This document shows positions 36,499 through 44,148 of a DNA stretch of 64,000 bases, piece by piece. Made by a program: the position numbers and the translations under genes. The stretch is from positions 1-64,000 of the forward strand of contig CAXSBR010000006.1 in the NCBI GenBank assembly GCA_964236495.1, in the 5' to 3' direction. The notes below the pieces were generated by a model, which saw only the letters and a list, made by a program, of their open reading frames with translations, was not told the origin of the DNA and ran no database searches. The number at the start of each line of letters is the position of its first letter. The stretch's first letter is position 1. Origin of the DNA: CAXSBR01 sp964236495 (lineage in GTDB: Bacteria; Actinomycetota; Actinomycetes; Mycobacteriales; Jatrophihabitantaceae).

Positions 36499-36969
36499 AT
36501 GGCGCCCCGGCATCGGACTGCTCGTGTGGAGGACGTGCACGAGCTGGCCCGCGCTCTGCCGCATGTAACGGTGGCCGCCGGGCCGAGCGAAAACCCGGTG
36601 TACCAGGTCGGCGGGAAGTCCTTCGTCTTCTTCCGCAATCCGCGGCCCGACGCGGTCGATCCTGGCACGGGCGAGCGCTTCCCTGATGTGATCGTGTTCT
36701 GGGTGGCCGACGAGGCGGAGAAGCAGGCGCTCGTCGACGACGCGAACAGTCCATTTTTTACCACGGCGCACTTCGACGGGCATCCGTCGGTGCTGGTGCG
36801 GGCCAGCCGGCTGGGCGAGCTGACTCGCGACGTACTCGCCGAAGTCATCCAGGACGCCTGGCTGTCGCGGGCGTCGGTCCGCCGTGCGCAAGCCTGGCTG
36901 CAGGAACACGGTCTGCTTGTTGCGCAGGATCGACGCAGACCCAGCGAAGGCGCAGCGCACCGCCGCTGA
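36499..36969 (+). CDS. MmcQ/YjbR-family protein
   Basis: A 156-residue cytoplasmic protein of the MmcQ/YjbR 'double-wing' fold (VEDVHELARALPHVTVAAGPSENPVYQVGGKSFVFFR near the start; VSVLV-type strand then VLAEVIQDAWLSRASVRRAQAWL at the end). The family is small, DNA-binding-like and mostly uncharacterised. ATG 36499 and GTG 36490 are both possible. Confidence 0.8.
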   Translation: MAPRHRTARVEDVHELARALPHVTVAAGPSENPVYQVGGKSFVFFRNPRPDAVDPGTGERFPDVIVFWVADEAEKQALVDDANSPFFTTAHFDGHPSVLVRASRLGELTRDVLAEVIQDAWLSRASVRRAQAWLQEHGLLVAQDRRRPSEGAAHRR

Positions 36970-37039
36970 TCCATCGACGCTGACCGCCCATTCTGGGCTC
37001 CGCTCGAGTGCAAATCTCCGGGCTTGGCAGACTGGCGCC

Positions 37040-37606
37040 ATGGACCGCGTCGAACCGCACCCCCACGCCGACGAACGCACAACTCTGACCGAGTTTCTGA
37101 ACTATCAGCGCGCCACGATCCTGCTCAAGGCCGACGGCCTGGACTCCGGACAACTGCGCCAGCCGCTGCCGACGTCACCGCTCACGTTGGCCGGGTTGCT
37201 CAAGCACCTGGCGATGGTGGAGGACTACTGGCTGCAGGTCTGCTTCCTCGGCTTACCGGAGCCTGAACCATGGGTGAGCGCACCGCTGGAGGAAGACGAG
37301 GACTGGGACTTCCACAGCGCGTGAGGATCGCAGCGACGAAGGAGCGAGGACCGGAGCGCGTAGACAAACAGCGCCGTTGACGACGAACCGGACTACCTGC
37401 GTGAGCTCTATGCAGCAGCGTGCCAACGCTCCCGGGACGCCGTCGAAGCCACATCCGAGCTGGATCAACTATCGGTAGCCACACGCAGCGATGGAAACCA
37501 CCGCAGCCTGCGCTGGATCGTCGTGCACCTGATCGAGGAGACGGCTCGGCACGCCGGCCACGCCGACCTCCTGCGCGAAGCAATCGACGGCAACACCGGC
37601 GAATGA
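37040..37606 (+). pseudogene. DinB/DUF664-family gene interrupted by a 54-bp insertion
   Basis: The 5' part (37040-37321) encodes the first ~94 residues of a DUF664/DinB-superfamily protein, ending EDEDWDFHSA, then stops at a TGA. The rest of the same protein continues in the same frame from 37379 (DDEPDYLRELYAAACQRSRDAV...; WIVVHLIEETARHAGHADLLREAIDG) to a stop at 37604-37606. Removing 37321-37374, which lies between direct repeats ACAGCGC, restores one 170-residue frame of normal family length (HSA-VDDEPDY). The insertion brings two in-frame stops, so the gene is probably inactive. Confidence 0.85.
37321..37374 (+). mobile_element. GTGAG mini-element inserted in the DUF664 gene with a 7-bp direct repeat
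   Basis: The 54-bp addition starts GTGAGGATCGCAGCGACGAA and includes GGAGCGAGGACCGGAG. The host sequence ACAGCGC is present on both sides (37314-37320 and 37368-37374), leaving a ~47-bp element plus a duplicated 7-bp target. It carries no gene. It belongs to the same family as the copies at 8-44, 80-116 and 55938-55971. Confidence 0.75.
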
Positions 37607-37709
37607 AGTGAATCGCGCTAGGCGTTCGGGCTCCCGCAGGCGCCTCTTGACCCAACCCGCCTTGTGGCGGCGGCGTCAGGCGGCCAAGGACGGTGGCATA
37701 CACCTTTCG

Positions 37710-37735
37710 TACACCACGAGTGTATTCTTGGTGTA
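37710..37735. promoter_or_regulatory. VapB/VapBC operator-like inverted repeat
   Basis: TACACCA (37710-37716) and TGGTGTA (37729-37735) form a 7-bp inverted repeat whose last base is the A of the vapB start codon. A further TACACC lies at 37699-37704. Such palindromes at the start of vapB normally bind the VapBC complex for autorepression. The proximity to the ATG suggests a leaderless or very short-leader transcript. Confidence 0.6.
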
Positions 37736-37947
37736 TGACCAGAGTGCGGACCAACATAGAGATCGAGGACACCTACGTTGATGCGGTGATGGATCGCTAC
37801 GGCGTTCGAACAAAGACTGAAGCTGTCGACCTGGCTCTCCGGCACCTGGCGGGGCAGCCGATGACGCGCGAGGAAGCTCTCGCTATGCGAGGAGCGAACG
37901 CCATCGATTCAGTTCCGTCCGACACCGGGGTGGACTTCGCGCCGTGA
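37735..37947 (+). CDS. vapB: VapB-type antitoxin
   Basis: A 70-residue antitoxin. The N-terminal ribbon-helix-helix region TRVRTNIEIEDTYVDAVMDRYGVRTKTEAVDLALRHL binds DNA, and the acidic C-terminus (SVPSDTGVDFAP) would neutralise the toxin. It overlaps vapC by 4 bases. It resembles the VapB 'type II toxin-antitoxin' group that begins RTNIEIDD. The ATG at 37735 begins exactly at the RHH strand. Confidence 0.92.
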   Translation: MTRVRTNIEIEDTYVDAVMDRYGVRTKTEAVDLALRHLAGQPMTREEALAMRGANAIDSVPSDTGVDFAP

Positions 37948-38345
37948 TTCTGGTCGACACCTCGGCGTGGGTGGAGTACGACCGGGCGACAGGAAGCGAC
38001 GTCGACCGTCGGCTGACGGAGCTCATTGCCACCGATGGCCCAGTGGCGGTCACCGAACCGGTGATCATGGAGGTTCTGGCGGGCGCGAAAACCGACACTC
38101 GTGAAGCAGACCTGCGCCGATTGTTACTCCGCTTCACCCTTCACCCAGTGGATTCGGCGTCGGACTTCGAGGCGGCCGCGCGCATCTACCGTCGATGCCG
38201 GCGGGTGGGTGTCACTCCGCGCGGGCGCACCGACTGCCTCATTGCCGCCGTAGCCTGGCGCCGCGGCGCCAGTCTGCTGGCGTACGACGCTGATCTGGAT
38301 CGCGTCGCGGGCGTGGTCGGAATTGCCGTGGAGACGGTGGCATGA
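37944..38345 (+). CDS. vapC: VapC toxin, PIN-domain ribonuclease
   Basis: A 133-residue PIN-domain protein. Acidic metal-binding residues are present: Asp5 in ILVDTSAW, Glu in EPVIMEVLAG, Asp in RGRTDCLIAAVAW and the final Asp in LLAYDADLD. VapC toxins cut tRNA or rRNA when VapB is degraded. GTG start, 4-base overlap with vapB. Confidence 0.93.
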   Translation: MILVDTSAWVEYDRATGSDVDRRLTELIATDGPVAVTEPVIMEVLAGAKTDTREADLRRLLLRFTLHPVDSASDFEAAARIYRRCRRVGVTPRGRTDCLIAAVAWRRGASLLAYDADLDRVAGVVGIAVETVA

Positions 38346-38690
38346 GCGTGTGCCGGCCGGTCAGCTGACACGGCAGCTGCAACCGGCGCTCGAAGCAGGA
38401 CCGCTCCGATTGGCGGTGGGCGCGAAGTCTGCGTCAGTACCTTCTACCGCCGGAGTCGGACACCCTGCAGTCGGATGCAGCACCCCACGTGAGGAAGGAA
38501 GCGACTCGTAGGTCCTCAAGACATGATTCGGACATCAACGTCATGTTGATCTCTGATCCAGCTGGGACACGGGTTTCTATCCACCATTGGCGACTGCGGA
38601 ACGGCCGTATTCACAGATTTGCCGCCCGAACACTGTGGACGATATGTCCAGTTTTGGTTTGCGGTCAGCTCCTCGGTCTGACAAGATCAA
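38346..38690 (+). ncRNA. Gene-free stretch ending in small hairpins; possible small RNA
   Basis: No convincing coding frame is seen in this 345-base stretch. The last ~80 bases carry short perfect inverted repeats in a row: TGGACGATATGTCCA (38636-38650), GTCAG...CTGAC around 38664-38682 and GACAAG...CTTGTC around 38680-38696, followed at once by a strong intrinsic terminator. Either this is the long tail of the vapBC transcript or a separate small RNA starting near 38590. The start is not determinable by eye. Confidence 0.25.
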
Positions 38691-38693
38691 CTT

Positions 38694-38731
38694 GTCCGGC
38701 TACCTCCCCCCGTGGGTAGCCGGACTTTTTT
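38694..38731 (+). terminator. Intrinsic terminator with a C6 loop
   Basis: A perfect 10-bp stem (GTCCGGCTAC / GTAGCCGGAC) has a 12-base loop containing CCCCCC and is followed by six T. The T-run is only on the plus-strand side, so it ends a rightward transcript. The nearest plus-strand gene (vapC) ends 349 bases upstream. Confidence 0.85.
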
Positions 38732-38785
38732 GTTCCAAGGCCCGCGCTCAGCAAAGTCGGCCTCGGTGGCGCGGAGCGCCTGGAG

Positions 38786-39256
38786 CTACCGCACGGCCCA
38801 GCCGGCTGCGCCGGCCGCCGCAGCGTCCTCGGTCACGGCGCCGTAGTTGTCGCGCCCGAGTTTGCGGCCGGCCCAGGCCCGGAACCAGGAGCCGGCGAAG
38901 GCACCAGCCAGTGAGCCGGCCACTGCCACCAGCGCACCTACATAGAGCGGCTCACGGGTGCGGCGGGCCAACAGCGCACCCGAGCCCGCTGCGGCCACCA
39001 CCCGAGCAATCAGCTGCGGGGGCGCCAGGCGGCTGCCGTTCATCGGCAGTTGGTCACCGACGGCCTCACCTGCCGCCATCAGCGACGTCACCACGCGTGC
39101 GGCCTGGGACCGCAACCACGCCGGATCGGCCGAGGACGACGACAACGCCAGCGCGGTAAGACCGGCAGTGGTGCGCGCGCCGGTGGCCGTACCGAGCGCG
39201 ACGTACTTCAACACGCTGCGCGTCGTCGCGGACGTCCCGGTGGAAAGCGTCGTCAT
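38786..39256 (-). CDS. DUF4126-like membrane protein
   Basis: A 156-residue hydrophobic protein with two to three membrane segments. It has the pattern TGARTTAGLTALAL, GEAVGDQLPMNGSRLAPPQLIARVVAAAGSGALLARR, then GALVAVAGSLAGAFAGSWFRAW and a C-terminal NYGAVTEDAAA. I recall this pattern from DUF4126-type proteins; function is not known. AGGTTCTCAG precedes the ATG. It is divergent from the downstream dehydrogenase operon. Confidence 0.6.
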   Translation of the reverse strand: MTTLSTGTSATTRSVLKYVALGTATGARTTAGLTALALSSSSADPAWLRSQAARVVTSLMAAGEAVGDQLPMNGSRLAPPQLIARVVAAAGSGALLARRTREPLYVGALVAVAGSLAGAFAGSWFRAWAGRKLGRDNYGAVTEDAAAAGAAGWAVR

Positions 39257-39421
39257 CTGAGAACCTCAACTGTCAGCGCACATGAAAGGTAGGAACCCCT
39301 GGATATCTCACTCTAAGCCTCAGGCGTACATAGTTCGCCCACGATTCGCGGCGGCTGTCGTGCGCTGCTGGCGCTGCTCAAGGCGGCGCCGCGAAACAAC
39401 GACAAGGAGCGCTGTAGACCG

Positions 39422-40573
39422 GTGTGGCCCGAGAGCACGATGCGGCCAGACGCGTCGGCAGCGCCCGAGCCTGAGCTGGTGCAGCTCCTCACCCCGGACG
39501 GCATTCGCGTCGAGCACCCCGATTACCCGTTGCAGATCAGCGACGAGGAGATCCGCGGGCTGTACCGCGATCTCGTCCTCACCCGGCGCATCGACGCCGA
39601 GGCAACCGCTCTGCAACGCCAGGGCGAACTGGGCCTGTGGGCGTCCTGCCTGGGCCAGGAGGCGGCGCAGATCGGCAGCGGCCGGGCGCTACGCCGACAG
39701 GACATGGCGTTTCCCAGCTACCGAGAGCACGGCGTCGCCTGGACCCGCGGCGTCGACCCGCTGGTGCTGCTGGGTCTGTACCGCGGCACCAGCCTGGCCG
39801 GCTGGGATCCGCACAGCAACAATTTCGCGCTGTACATGATCGTCATCGGGGCGCAGACGTTGCACGCGGCCGGCTACGCGATGGGCGTGCAACGCGACGG
39901 CGCGGTGGGCACCGACGATCCGGACCGCGATACCGCCGTACTGGCCTACTTCGGCGACGGCGCAAGTAGTCAGGGCGACGTCAGCGAAGCCTTCGTCTGG
40001 GCCGCCACGGAGAACCTGCCCGTGGTCTTCTTCTGCCAGAACAACCAGTGGGCCATCTCTGCACCGGTCGAGCGACAGGCTCGGATCCCGCTGTTCCAAC
40101 GGGCGGCCGGGTTCGGCTTTCCGGGCGTGCGGGTGGACGGCAACGACGTACTGGCCTGTTTGGCCGTCACCCGGGCCGCGCTGGATTCCGCGCGCGCCGG
40201 GCAGGGTCCGACGCTGATCGAGGCGTTCACGTACCGGATGGGCGCGCACACCACGTCCGACGATCCCACTCGCTATCGTGCCGCGGGCGAACTGGAGCTG
40301 TGGCAGGCCCGCGATCCGCTTGCGCGCGTCGGGGCCTACCTGCGTCGCAGCACCGACACCGCCGAATCGTTCTTCGCCGGACTGCAGGCCGAGTCCGAGC
40401 AGATGGCGCAGTACGTGCGTGCCGGTTGTCGGGCGTTGCCCGATCCCGATCCGCTGTCGGTGTTCGGCACCGTCTACGTCGACCTGCCCGAAGAATTGCG
40501 TGAGCAGCGCAACGAGCTCGCCGCCCACCTCGCTGGGTTGGAGCTCGCCAACGCCGACGGGGCGACACCGTGA
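39422..40573 (+). CDS. bkdA: 2-oxo-acid dehydrogenase E1 alpha subunit (branched-chain type)
   Basis: A 383-residue thiamine-pyrophosphate enzyme subunit. The TPP motif is YFGDGASSQGDVSEAFVWAATENLPVVFFCQNNQWA; the phosphorylation-loop region is TYRMGAHTTSDDPTRYR. E1 decarboxylates a 2-oxo acid and passes the acyl group to the E2 lipoyl domain. Substrate (pyruvate versus branched-chain 2-oxo acid) cannot be fixed from motifs, but separate alpha and beta chains with a short E2 resemble actinobacterial BCKDH. GTG 39422 follows AAGGAG; ATG 39440 is the alternative. First gene of a three-gene operon. Confidence 0.93.
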   Translation: MWPESTMRPDASAAPEPELVQLLTPDGIRVEHPDYPLQISDEEIRGLYRDLVLTRRIDAEATALQRQGELGLWASCLGQEAAQIGSGRALRRQDMAFPSYREHGVAWTRGVDPLVLLGLYRGTSLAGWDPHSNNFALYMIVIGAQTLHAAGYAMGVQRDGAVGTDDPDRDTAVLAYFGDGASSQGDVSEAFVWAATENLPVVFFCQNNQWAISAPVERQARIPLFQRAAGFGFPGVRVDGNDVLACLAVTRAALDSARAGQGPTLIEAFTYRMGAHTTSDDPTRYRAAGELELWQARDPLARVGAYLRRSTDTAESFFAGLQAESEQMAQYVRAGCRALPDPDPLSVFGTVYVDLPEELREQRNELAAHLAGLELANADGATP

Positions 40574-41538
40574 TCACCACGATGGTCAAGGCGCTCAACG
40601 CGGGTCTTCGTCGGGCGATGGAGGACGACCCCAAGGTGCTGCTGATGGGCGAGGACATCGGCCGGCTGGGCGGGGTTTTCCGGGTGACCGACGGGCTGCA
40701 GAAGGACTTCGGTGCCGAGCGTGTCATCGACACCCCACTGGCCGAGTCGGGCATCGTGGGCACTGCGGTCGGGCTGGCCATGCGCGGATACCGGCCGGTG
40801 TGCGAGATCCAGTTCGACGGCTTCGTCTATCCGGCGTTCGACCAGATCGTCAGCCAGGTCGCCAAGATGTACAACCGCTCGCACGGCGCCGTGCGGATGC
40901 CCATCACCATCCGCATCCCGTTCGGCGGCGGCATCGGCGCCATCGAGCATCACTCCGAGTCCCCGGAGGCCTACTTCGCCCACACCGCTGGGCTGCGTGT
41001 CGTCGCCTGCTCCACACCCGCGGACGCCTTCACCATGATCCAGCAGGCCGTGGCCAGCGACGATCCGGTGATCTTCTTCGAGCCCAAGCGGCGCTACTGG
41101 GTCAAGGGCGAGATCGATGGTGCCGACGGCCGGGCGCTGTCCAATGCCCGGGTGGTCCGGCCGGGCACTGACGCGACGGTCGTGGCGTACGGGCCGACGA
41201 TGGCCACCGCCCTGGACGCTGCCACAGTCGCCGCCGAGCAGGGTCGCGAGCTGGAAGTGATCGATCTGCGCTCGCTTTCCCCGCTGGACACCGCGACGAT
41301 CGTGGCGTCGGTGCGCAAGACCGGCCGGCTGGTCGTCGTGCACGAAGCGTCGGTGACGGGCGGCCTGGGCGCGGAGATCGCCGCGCGGGTGCAGGAGCGG
41401 GCGTTCTATTCGCTGGAGGCGCCCGTCCAGCGCGTCGGCGGCTACGACACGCCCTATCCGCCCAGCCGGGTAGAGGAGTACTGGCTGCCCAGCCTGGATC
41501 GCATCCTCGACGCCGTCGACAAGACGTTCACGTATTAA
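40570..41538 (+). CDS. bkdB: 2-oxo-acid dehydrogenase E1 beta subunit
   Basis: A 322-residue transketolase-like subunit (ALNAGLRRAMEDDPKVLLMGEDIGRLGGVFRVTDGL; IPFGGGIGAIEHHSESPEAYFAHTAGL; VVVHEASVTGGLGAEIAA). The GTG start overlaps the E1 alpha stop by 4 bases. It forms the alpha2-beta2 E1 enzyme with the preceding subunit. The conserved EHHSESPEAYF segment provides active-site His residues. Confidence 0.95.
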   Translation: MITTMVKALNAGLRRAMEDDPKVLLMGEDIGRLGGVFRVTDGLQKDFGAERVIDTPLAESGIVGTAVGLAMRGYRPVCEIQFDGFVYPAFDQIVSQVAKMYNRSHGAVRMPITIRIPFGGGIGAIEHHSESPEAYFAHTAGLRVVACSTPADAFTMIQQAVASDDPVIFFEPKRRYWVKGEIDGADGRALSNARVVRPGTDATVVAYGPTMATALDAATVAAEQGRELEVIDLRSLSPLDTATIVASVRKTGRLVVVHEASVTGGLGAEIAARVQERAFYSLEAPVQRVGGYDTPYPPSRVEEYWLPSLDRILDAVDKTFTY

Positions 41539-41563
41539 CCGCGCTCAGAACTGCAGAGGACGT

Positions 41564-42958
41564 GTGATGGGGGAGCGCACACCGGTGTTGCGACAGTTCC
41601 GCCTGCCCGACGTCGGCGAGGGCCTGACCGAGGCCGACATCCTGAGCTGGGCGGTTGCGCCGGGCGATTCGGTGGCGGTCAATCAGGTGCTGGTCGAGGT
41701 GGAGACGGCGAAGGCGGCCGTCGAGCTGCCCTCGCCGTTCGCCGGGGTAGTGCAGGCGCTGCACGTCGAAGCCGGACAGACCGTGGAGGTAGGACGCGCC
41801 ATCATCACCATCGATGTCGCGCCGGCCAGTCTGTCTGCAGACGGCGACGACGTTCCCATCGACGAAACGGTGGACGCGACAGCCGGCGTTGCCACCGACG
41901 AGACGCTGGATGCGACAGCCGGCGTCGCCACCGACGCGTCGGCCGACGTAGTCGACGAGACGCCGTCCTCGGTGCTGGTCGGCTATGGTCCTCGCGCCGG
42001 TGCACCGATCCGTCGTCAGCGCCTGGCTCGGCGCGACGACCCATCTAACCTCGCGACGCAGCGCGCACTCGAGCGCACCGACGGTGTGACGGTCGGCCGG
42101 CCGAAGGGGCTGGCCACTCCACCGGTACGCAAACTGGCCCGCTCCCTGGGCGTGGAGCTCGCCGACATCCCCGCCACCGGTCCGAACGGCTCGGTGTCGC
42201 GCGCGGACGTCCAGCGGGCGACGACCCGGCCGGTGCCGAGCAACGTCGGCTCACTGGAGGACCGGATTCCGGTGCGCGGCGTGCGCAAGCACACCGCGGC
42301 GGCGATGGTGGGCTCAGCTTTCACCGCACCGCACGTCAGCGAGTTCGTCACCGTGGACGTGACGGCGATGATGGAGCTGCGCCAGCGGATCATCTCGCGC
42401 GCCGAGTTCGCCCACATCAAGATCACGCCGCTGCTGTTCGTCGCCAAGGCGATGCTCTGGGCGATCAGCCGCACTCCGATCGTCAACTCCGCGTGGGACG
42501 AGGACGCCGGTGAGATCGTGGTCAAGCACTACGTGAACCTGGGCATCGCGGCAGCCACCGAGCGCGGGCTGCTCGTGCCCAACATCAAGGACGCGGACGC
42601 GATGACGCTGCGCGAGCTGGCGACCGCCCTCGCCGAGCTCACGACGACGGCGCGCGCGGGACGGACTTCACCGGCCCAGCTGGCGCAGGGAACGGTCACG
42701 CTGACCAACATCGGCGTCTTCGGTGTCGACGCGGGCACGCCCATTCTCAATCCCGGGGAGGCGGCGATCGTGGCGTTCGGAACCGTGCGGCGGCTGCCGT
42801 GGGTGGTGGATCGCGCCGGCGTCGAGACCATCGAGCCGCGCTGGGTGACGCAGCTGAGCTTGTCGTTCGACCACCGCGTCGTCGACGGCGAGCAGGGTTC
42901 CCGCTTCCTCGCCGACGTCGCCGCAGTGCTGCACGACCCCGGGCTGGCGCTCCTCTGA
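41564..42958 (+). CDS. bkdC: 2-oxo-acid dehydrogenase E2, dihydrolipoyl acyltransferase
   Basis: A 464-residue E2. In order: one lipoyl domain with the modified Lys in VEVETAKAAVELP (~49), an acidic linker with a near-duplicated TxDATAGVATDE repeat (bases ~41870-41940), a peripheral-subunit-binding domain (ATPPVRKLARSLGVELADIPATGPNGSVSRADV) and a catalytic domain ending in SFDHRVVDGEQGSRFL (catalytic His). It moves acyl groups to CoA. No E3 (lipoamide dehydrogenase) is encoded here, so it must come from elsewhere. GTG 41564 or ATG 41567; GAGGA lies upstream. Confidence 0.95.
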   Translation: MMGERTPVLRQFRLPDVGEGLTEADILSWAVAPGDSVAVNQVLVEVETAKAAVELPSPFAGVVQALHVEAGQTVEVGRAIITIDVAPASLSADGDDVPIDETVDATAGVATDETLDATAGVATDASADVVDETPSSVLVGYGPRAGAPIRRQRLARRDDPSNLATQRALERTDGVTVGRPKGLATPPVRKLARSLGVELADIPATGPNGSVSRADVQRATTRPVPSNVGSLEDRIPVRGVRKHTAAAMVGSAFTAPHVSEFVTVDVTAMMELRQRIISRAEFAHIKITPLLFVAKAMLWAISRTPIVNSAWDEDAGEIVVKHYVNLGIAAATERGLLVPNIKDADAMTLRELATALAELTTTARAGRTSPAQLAQGTVTLTNIGVFGVDAGTPILNPGEAAIVAFGTVRRLPWVVDRAGVETIEPRWVTQLSLSFDHRVVDGEQGSRFLADVAAVLHDPGLALL

Positions 42959-43138
42959 GATCGGTGCGATAGCTGGCCAGGCTTTCTATCGGTGGGCAGA
43001 TGGGCTAGATCACATACTGAATCATCGGTCAGAGCGGAATTGAATCGCCCTTTCGCAGGTTGATAACTACAGTTCACAAAGAACTGGAGCTGCCAGAACA
43101 CCAGCCCCACCGTCAACGAAGCCATAGGGGTTTTGACC

Positions 43139-43276
43139 ATGATGATGCGAGACACGATCGCCCGAAAGATCCGCAACCACCGCGACCGCGAGGTTCTGCA
43201 GCGCGCCCTTCAAGGCGCCAGCACCCCGTCGATGCGCGACGAGCTCATCGTGCTCGCCCAGCGCCAACTGGGCTGA
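43139..43276 (+). CDS. Small (45-residue) basic hypothetical protein
   Basis: A short frame starting with three ATG codons in a row (MMMRDTIARKIRNHRDREVLQR) and continuing ALQGASTPSMRDELIVLAQRQLG. It is helical, Arg-rich and free of low complexity. AGGGG lies 8 bases before the ATG, and a strong terminator follows at 43395. The stop TGA is the first base triplet of a 15-bp tandem repeat. I do not recognise it; the ribosome-binding site and terminator argue that it is expressed. Confidence 0.6.
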   Translation: MMMRDTIARKIRNHRDREVLQRALQGASTPSMRDELIVLAQRQLG

Positions 43277-43347
43277 GCCAACACAAGCTGAGCCGACACA
43301 AGCTGAGCTAACACAAGCTGAGCCGACACAAGCTGGGTCGACACAAC
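43274..43347 (+). repeat. 15-bp tandem repeat (4 full copies plus one partial)
   Basis: Units TGAGCCAACACAAGC, TGAGCCGACACAAGC, TGAGCTAACACAAGC and TGAGCCGACACAAGC, then a diverged partial copy. The first unit starts with the stop codon of the small gene, and because the unit is 15 bases every copy puts a TGA in the same frame. It lies within the 3' untranslated region before the terminator. Confidence 0.9.
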
Positions 43348-43394
43348 GGCACAAGATCAGCGCTACGCGCCGTCGGCCGAGCTGCAAACCACTG

Positions 43395-43431
43395 AAGCCC
43401 GGGCTCCCGCAAGGGGAACGCCCGGGCTTTT
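43395..43431 (+). terminator. Intrinsic terminator
   Basis: A 9-10 bp perfect GC-rich stem (AAGCCCGGGC / GCCCGGGCTT) with a 15-base loop and a short T-run on the plus-strand side. It would end the transcript of the 45-residue gene, 119 bases after its stop. Confidence 0.85.
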
Positions 43432-43481
43432 CTGCGGTAAGGCCAAGCCGGGAAATGGCGCTGACCGGGCAAGATGAACCG

Positions 43482-44138
43482 GTGCAGTCTCGCCGTTCGG
43501 CCGCCGCTGCCGTCGCAGTGGTGGCACTGTCGAGCGTCGCCTGCACCCCAGCACAGCGGCACCGAGGAGTCGGCGCGACGACCACCGAGCACGTCACCCA
43601 GACCATTTCCCGGGCCGCCGCGACCACACGCGGCACGGCCACCGGCGCGCCAGTGCGACCGACGGGCGCGCTGCCGCCGTCGCGAAAAGTGGTCACCCGT
43701 CCTGGCACCTGCCCCTACATCGACACCGTCACCGCGCAGGACCTCAACGGCAGCCGGATCAATCCGGACCAGAACCAGATCACCACAACGACGCCGGTCG
43801 GCTGCCGATTCTTCGCGCTGAACGCCGCCGGCTACGGCCAGCATGCGCCGGCCGGCAGGCCCGAGATCGACATCAGCACCGCGCGATATCGCACGTCCGC
43901 CGATGCACAGCAGGGCATGGTTCACACCGCACTCAAGGGCACCGACATCGCCGCGGTGAAGGTGGCTGGGCACCCTGGTGCTCAATATCGGACTACGTTC
44001 AACCCCAGCGACGGTGAGCAGGACTGGGCATGCACGTTCGCCACCGGCAGACTTGTAGTGACGGTCAAGACCGACCGCACCGACCTCGCGTTCAACGCCG
44101 TCAGAATAGCCGCGGCCATAGCAGCCAAGTTCGACTGA
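43482..44138 (+). CDS. DUF2020-like lipoprotein
   Basis: A 218-residue exported lipoprotein: basic start, hydrophobic stretch and lipobox SSVAC, then a Thr-rich linker and a compact domain with TCPYIDTVTAQDLNG and VGCRFFALN (a conserved Cys pair). This matches the DUF2020 pattern found in mycobacterial and related lipoproteins. Role unknown. GTG 43482 is the start that gives a proper signal peptide; the frame opens at 43455. The AI-2E-type transporter gene follows 10 bases later, so the two are probably co-transcribed. Confidence 0.75.
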   Translation: MQSRRSAAAAVAVVALSSVACTPAQRHRGVGATTTEHVTQTISRAAATTRGTATGAPVRPTGALPPSRKVVTRPGTCPYIDTVTAQDLNGSRINPDQNQITTTTPVGCRFFALNAAGYGQHAPAGRPEIDISTARYRTSADAQQGMVHTALKGTDIAAVKVAGHPGAQYRTTFNPSDGEQDWACTFATGRLVVTVKTDRTDLAFNAVRIAAAIAAKFD

Positions 44139-44148
44139 GGAGAGCGCC

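Noticed and set aside
38694..38731. Confident 6C RNA call
   Set aside because: 6C RNA needs two hairpins with C6 loops; only one is present, so it is kept as a terminator with a possible small RNA.
43274..43347. CRISPR or phage attachment repeat
   Set aside because: Units are contiguous, short and diverged, with no spacers, integrase or tRNA nearby.
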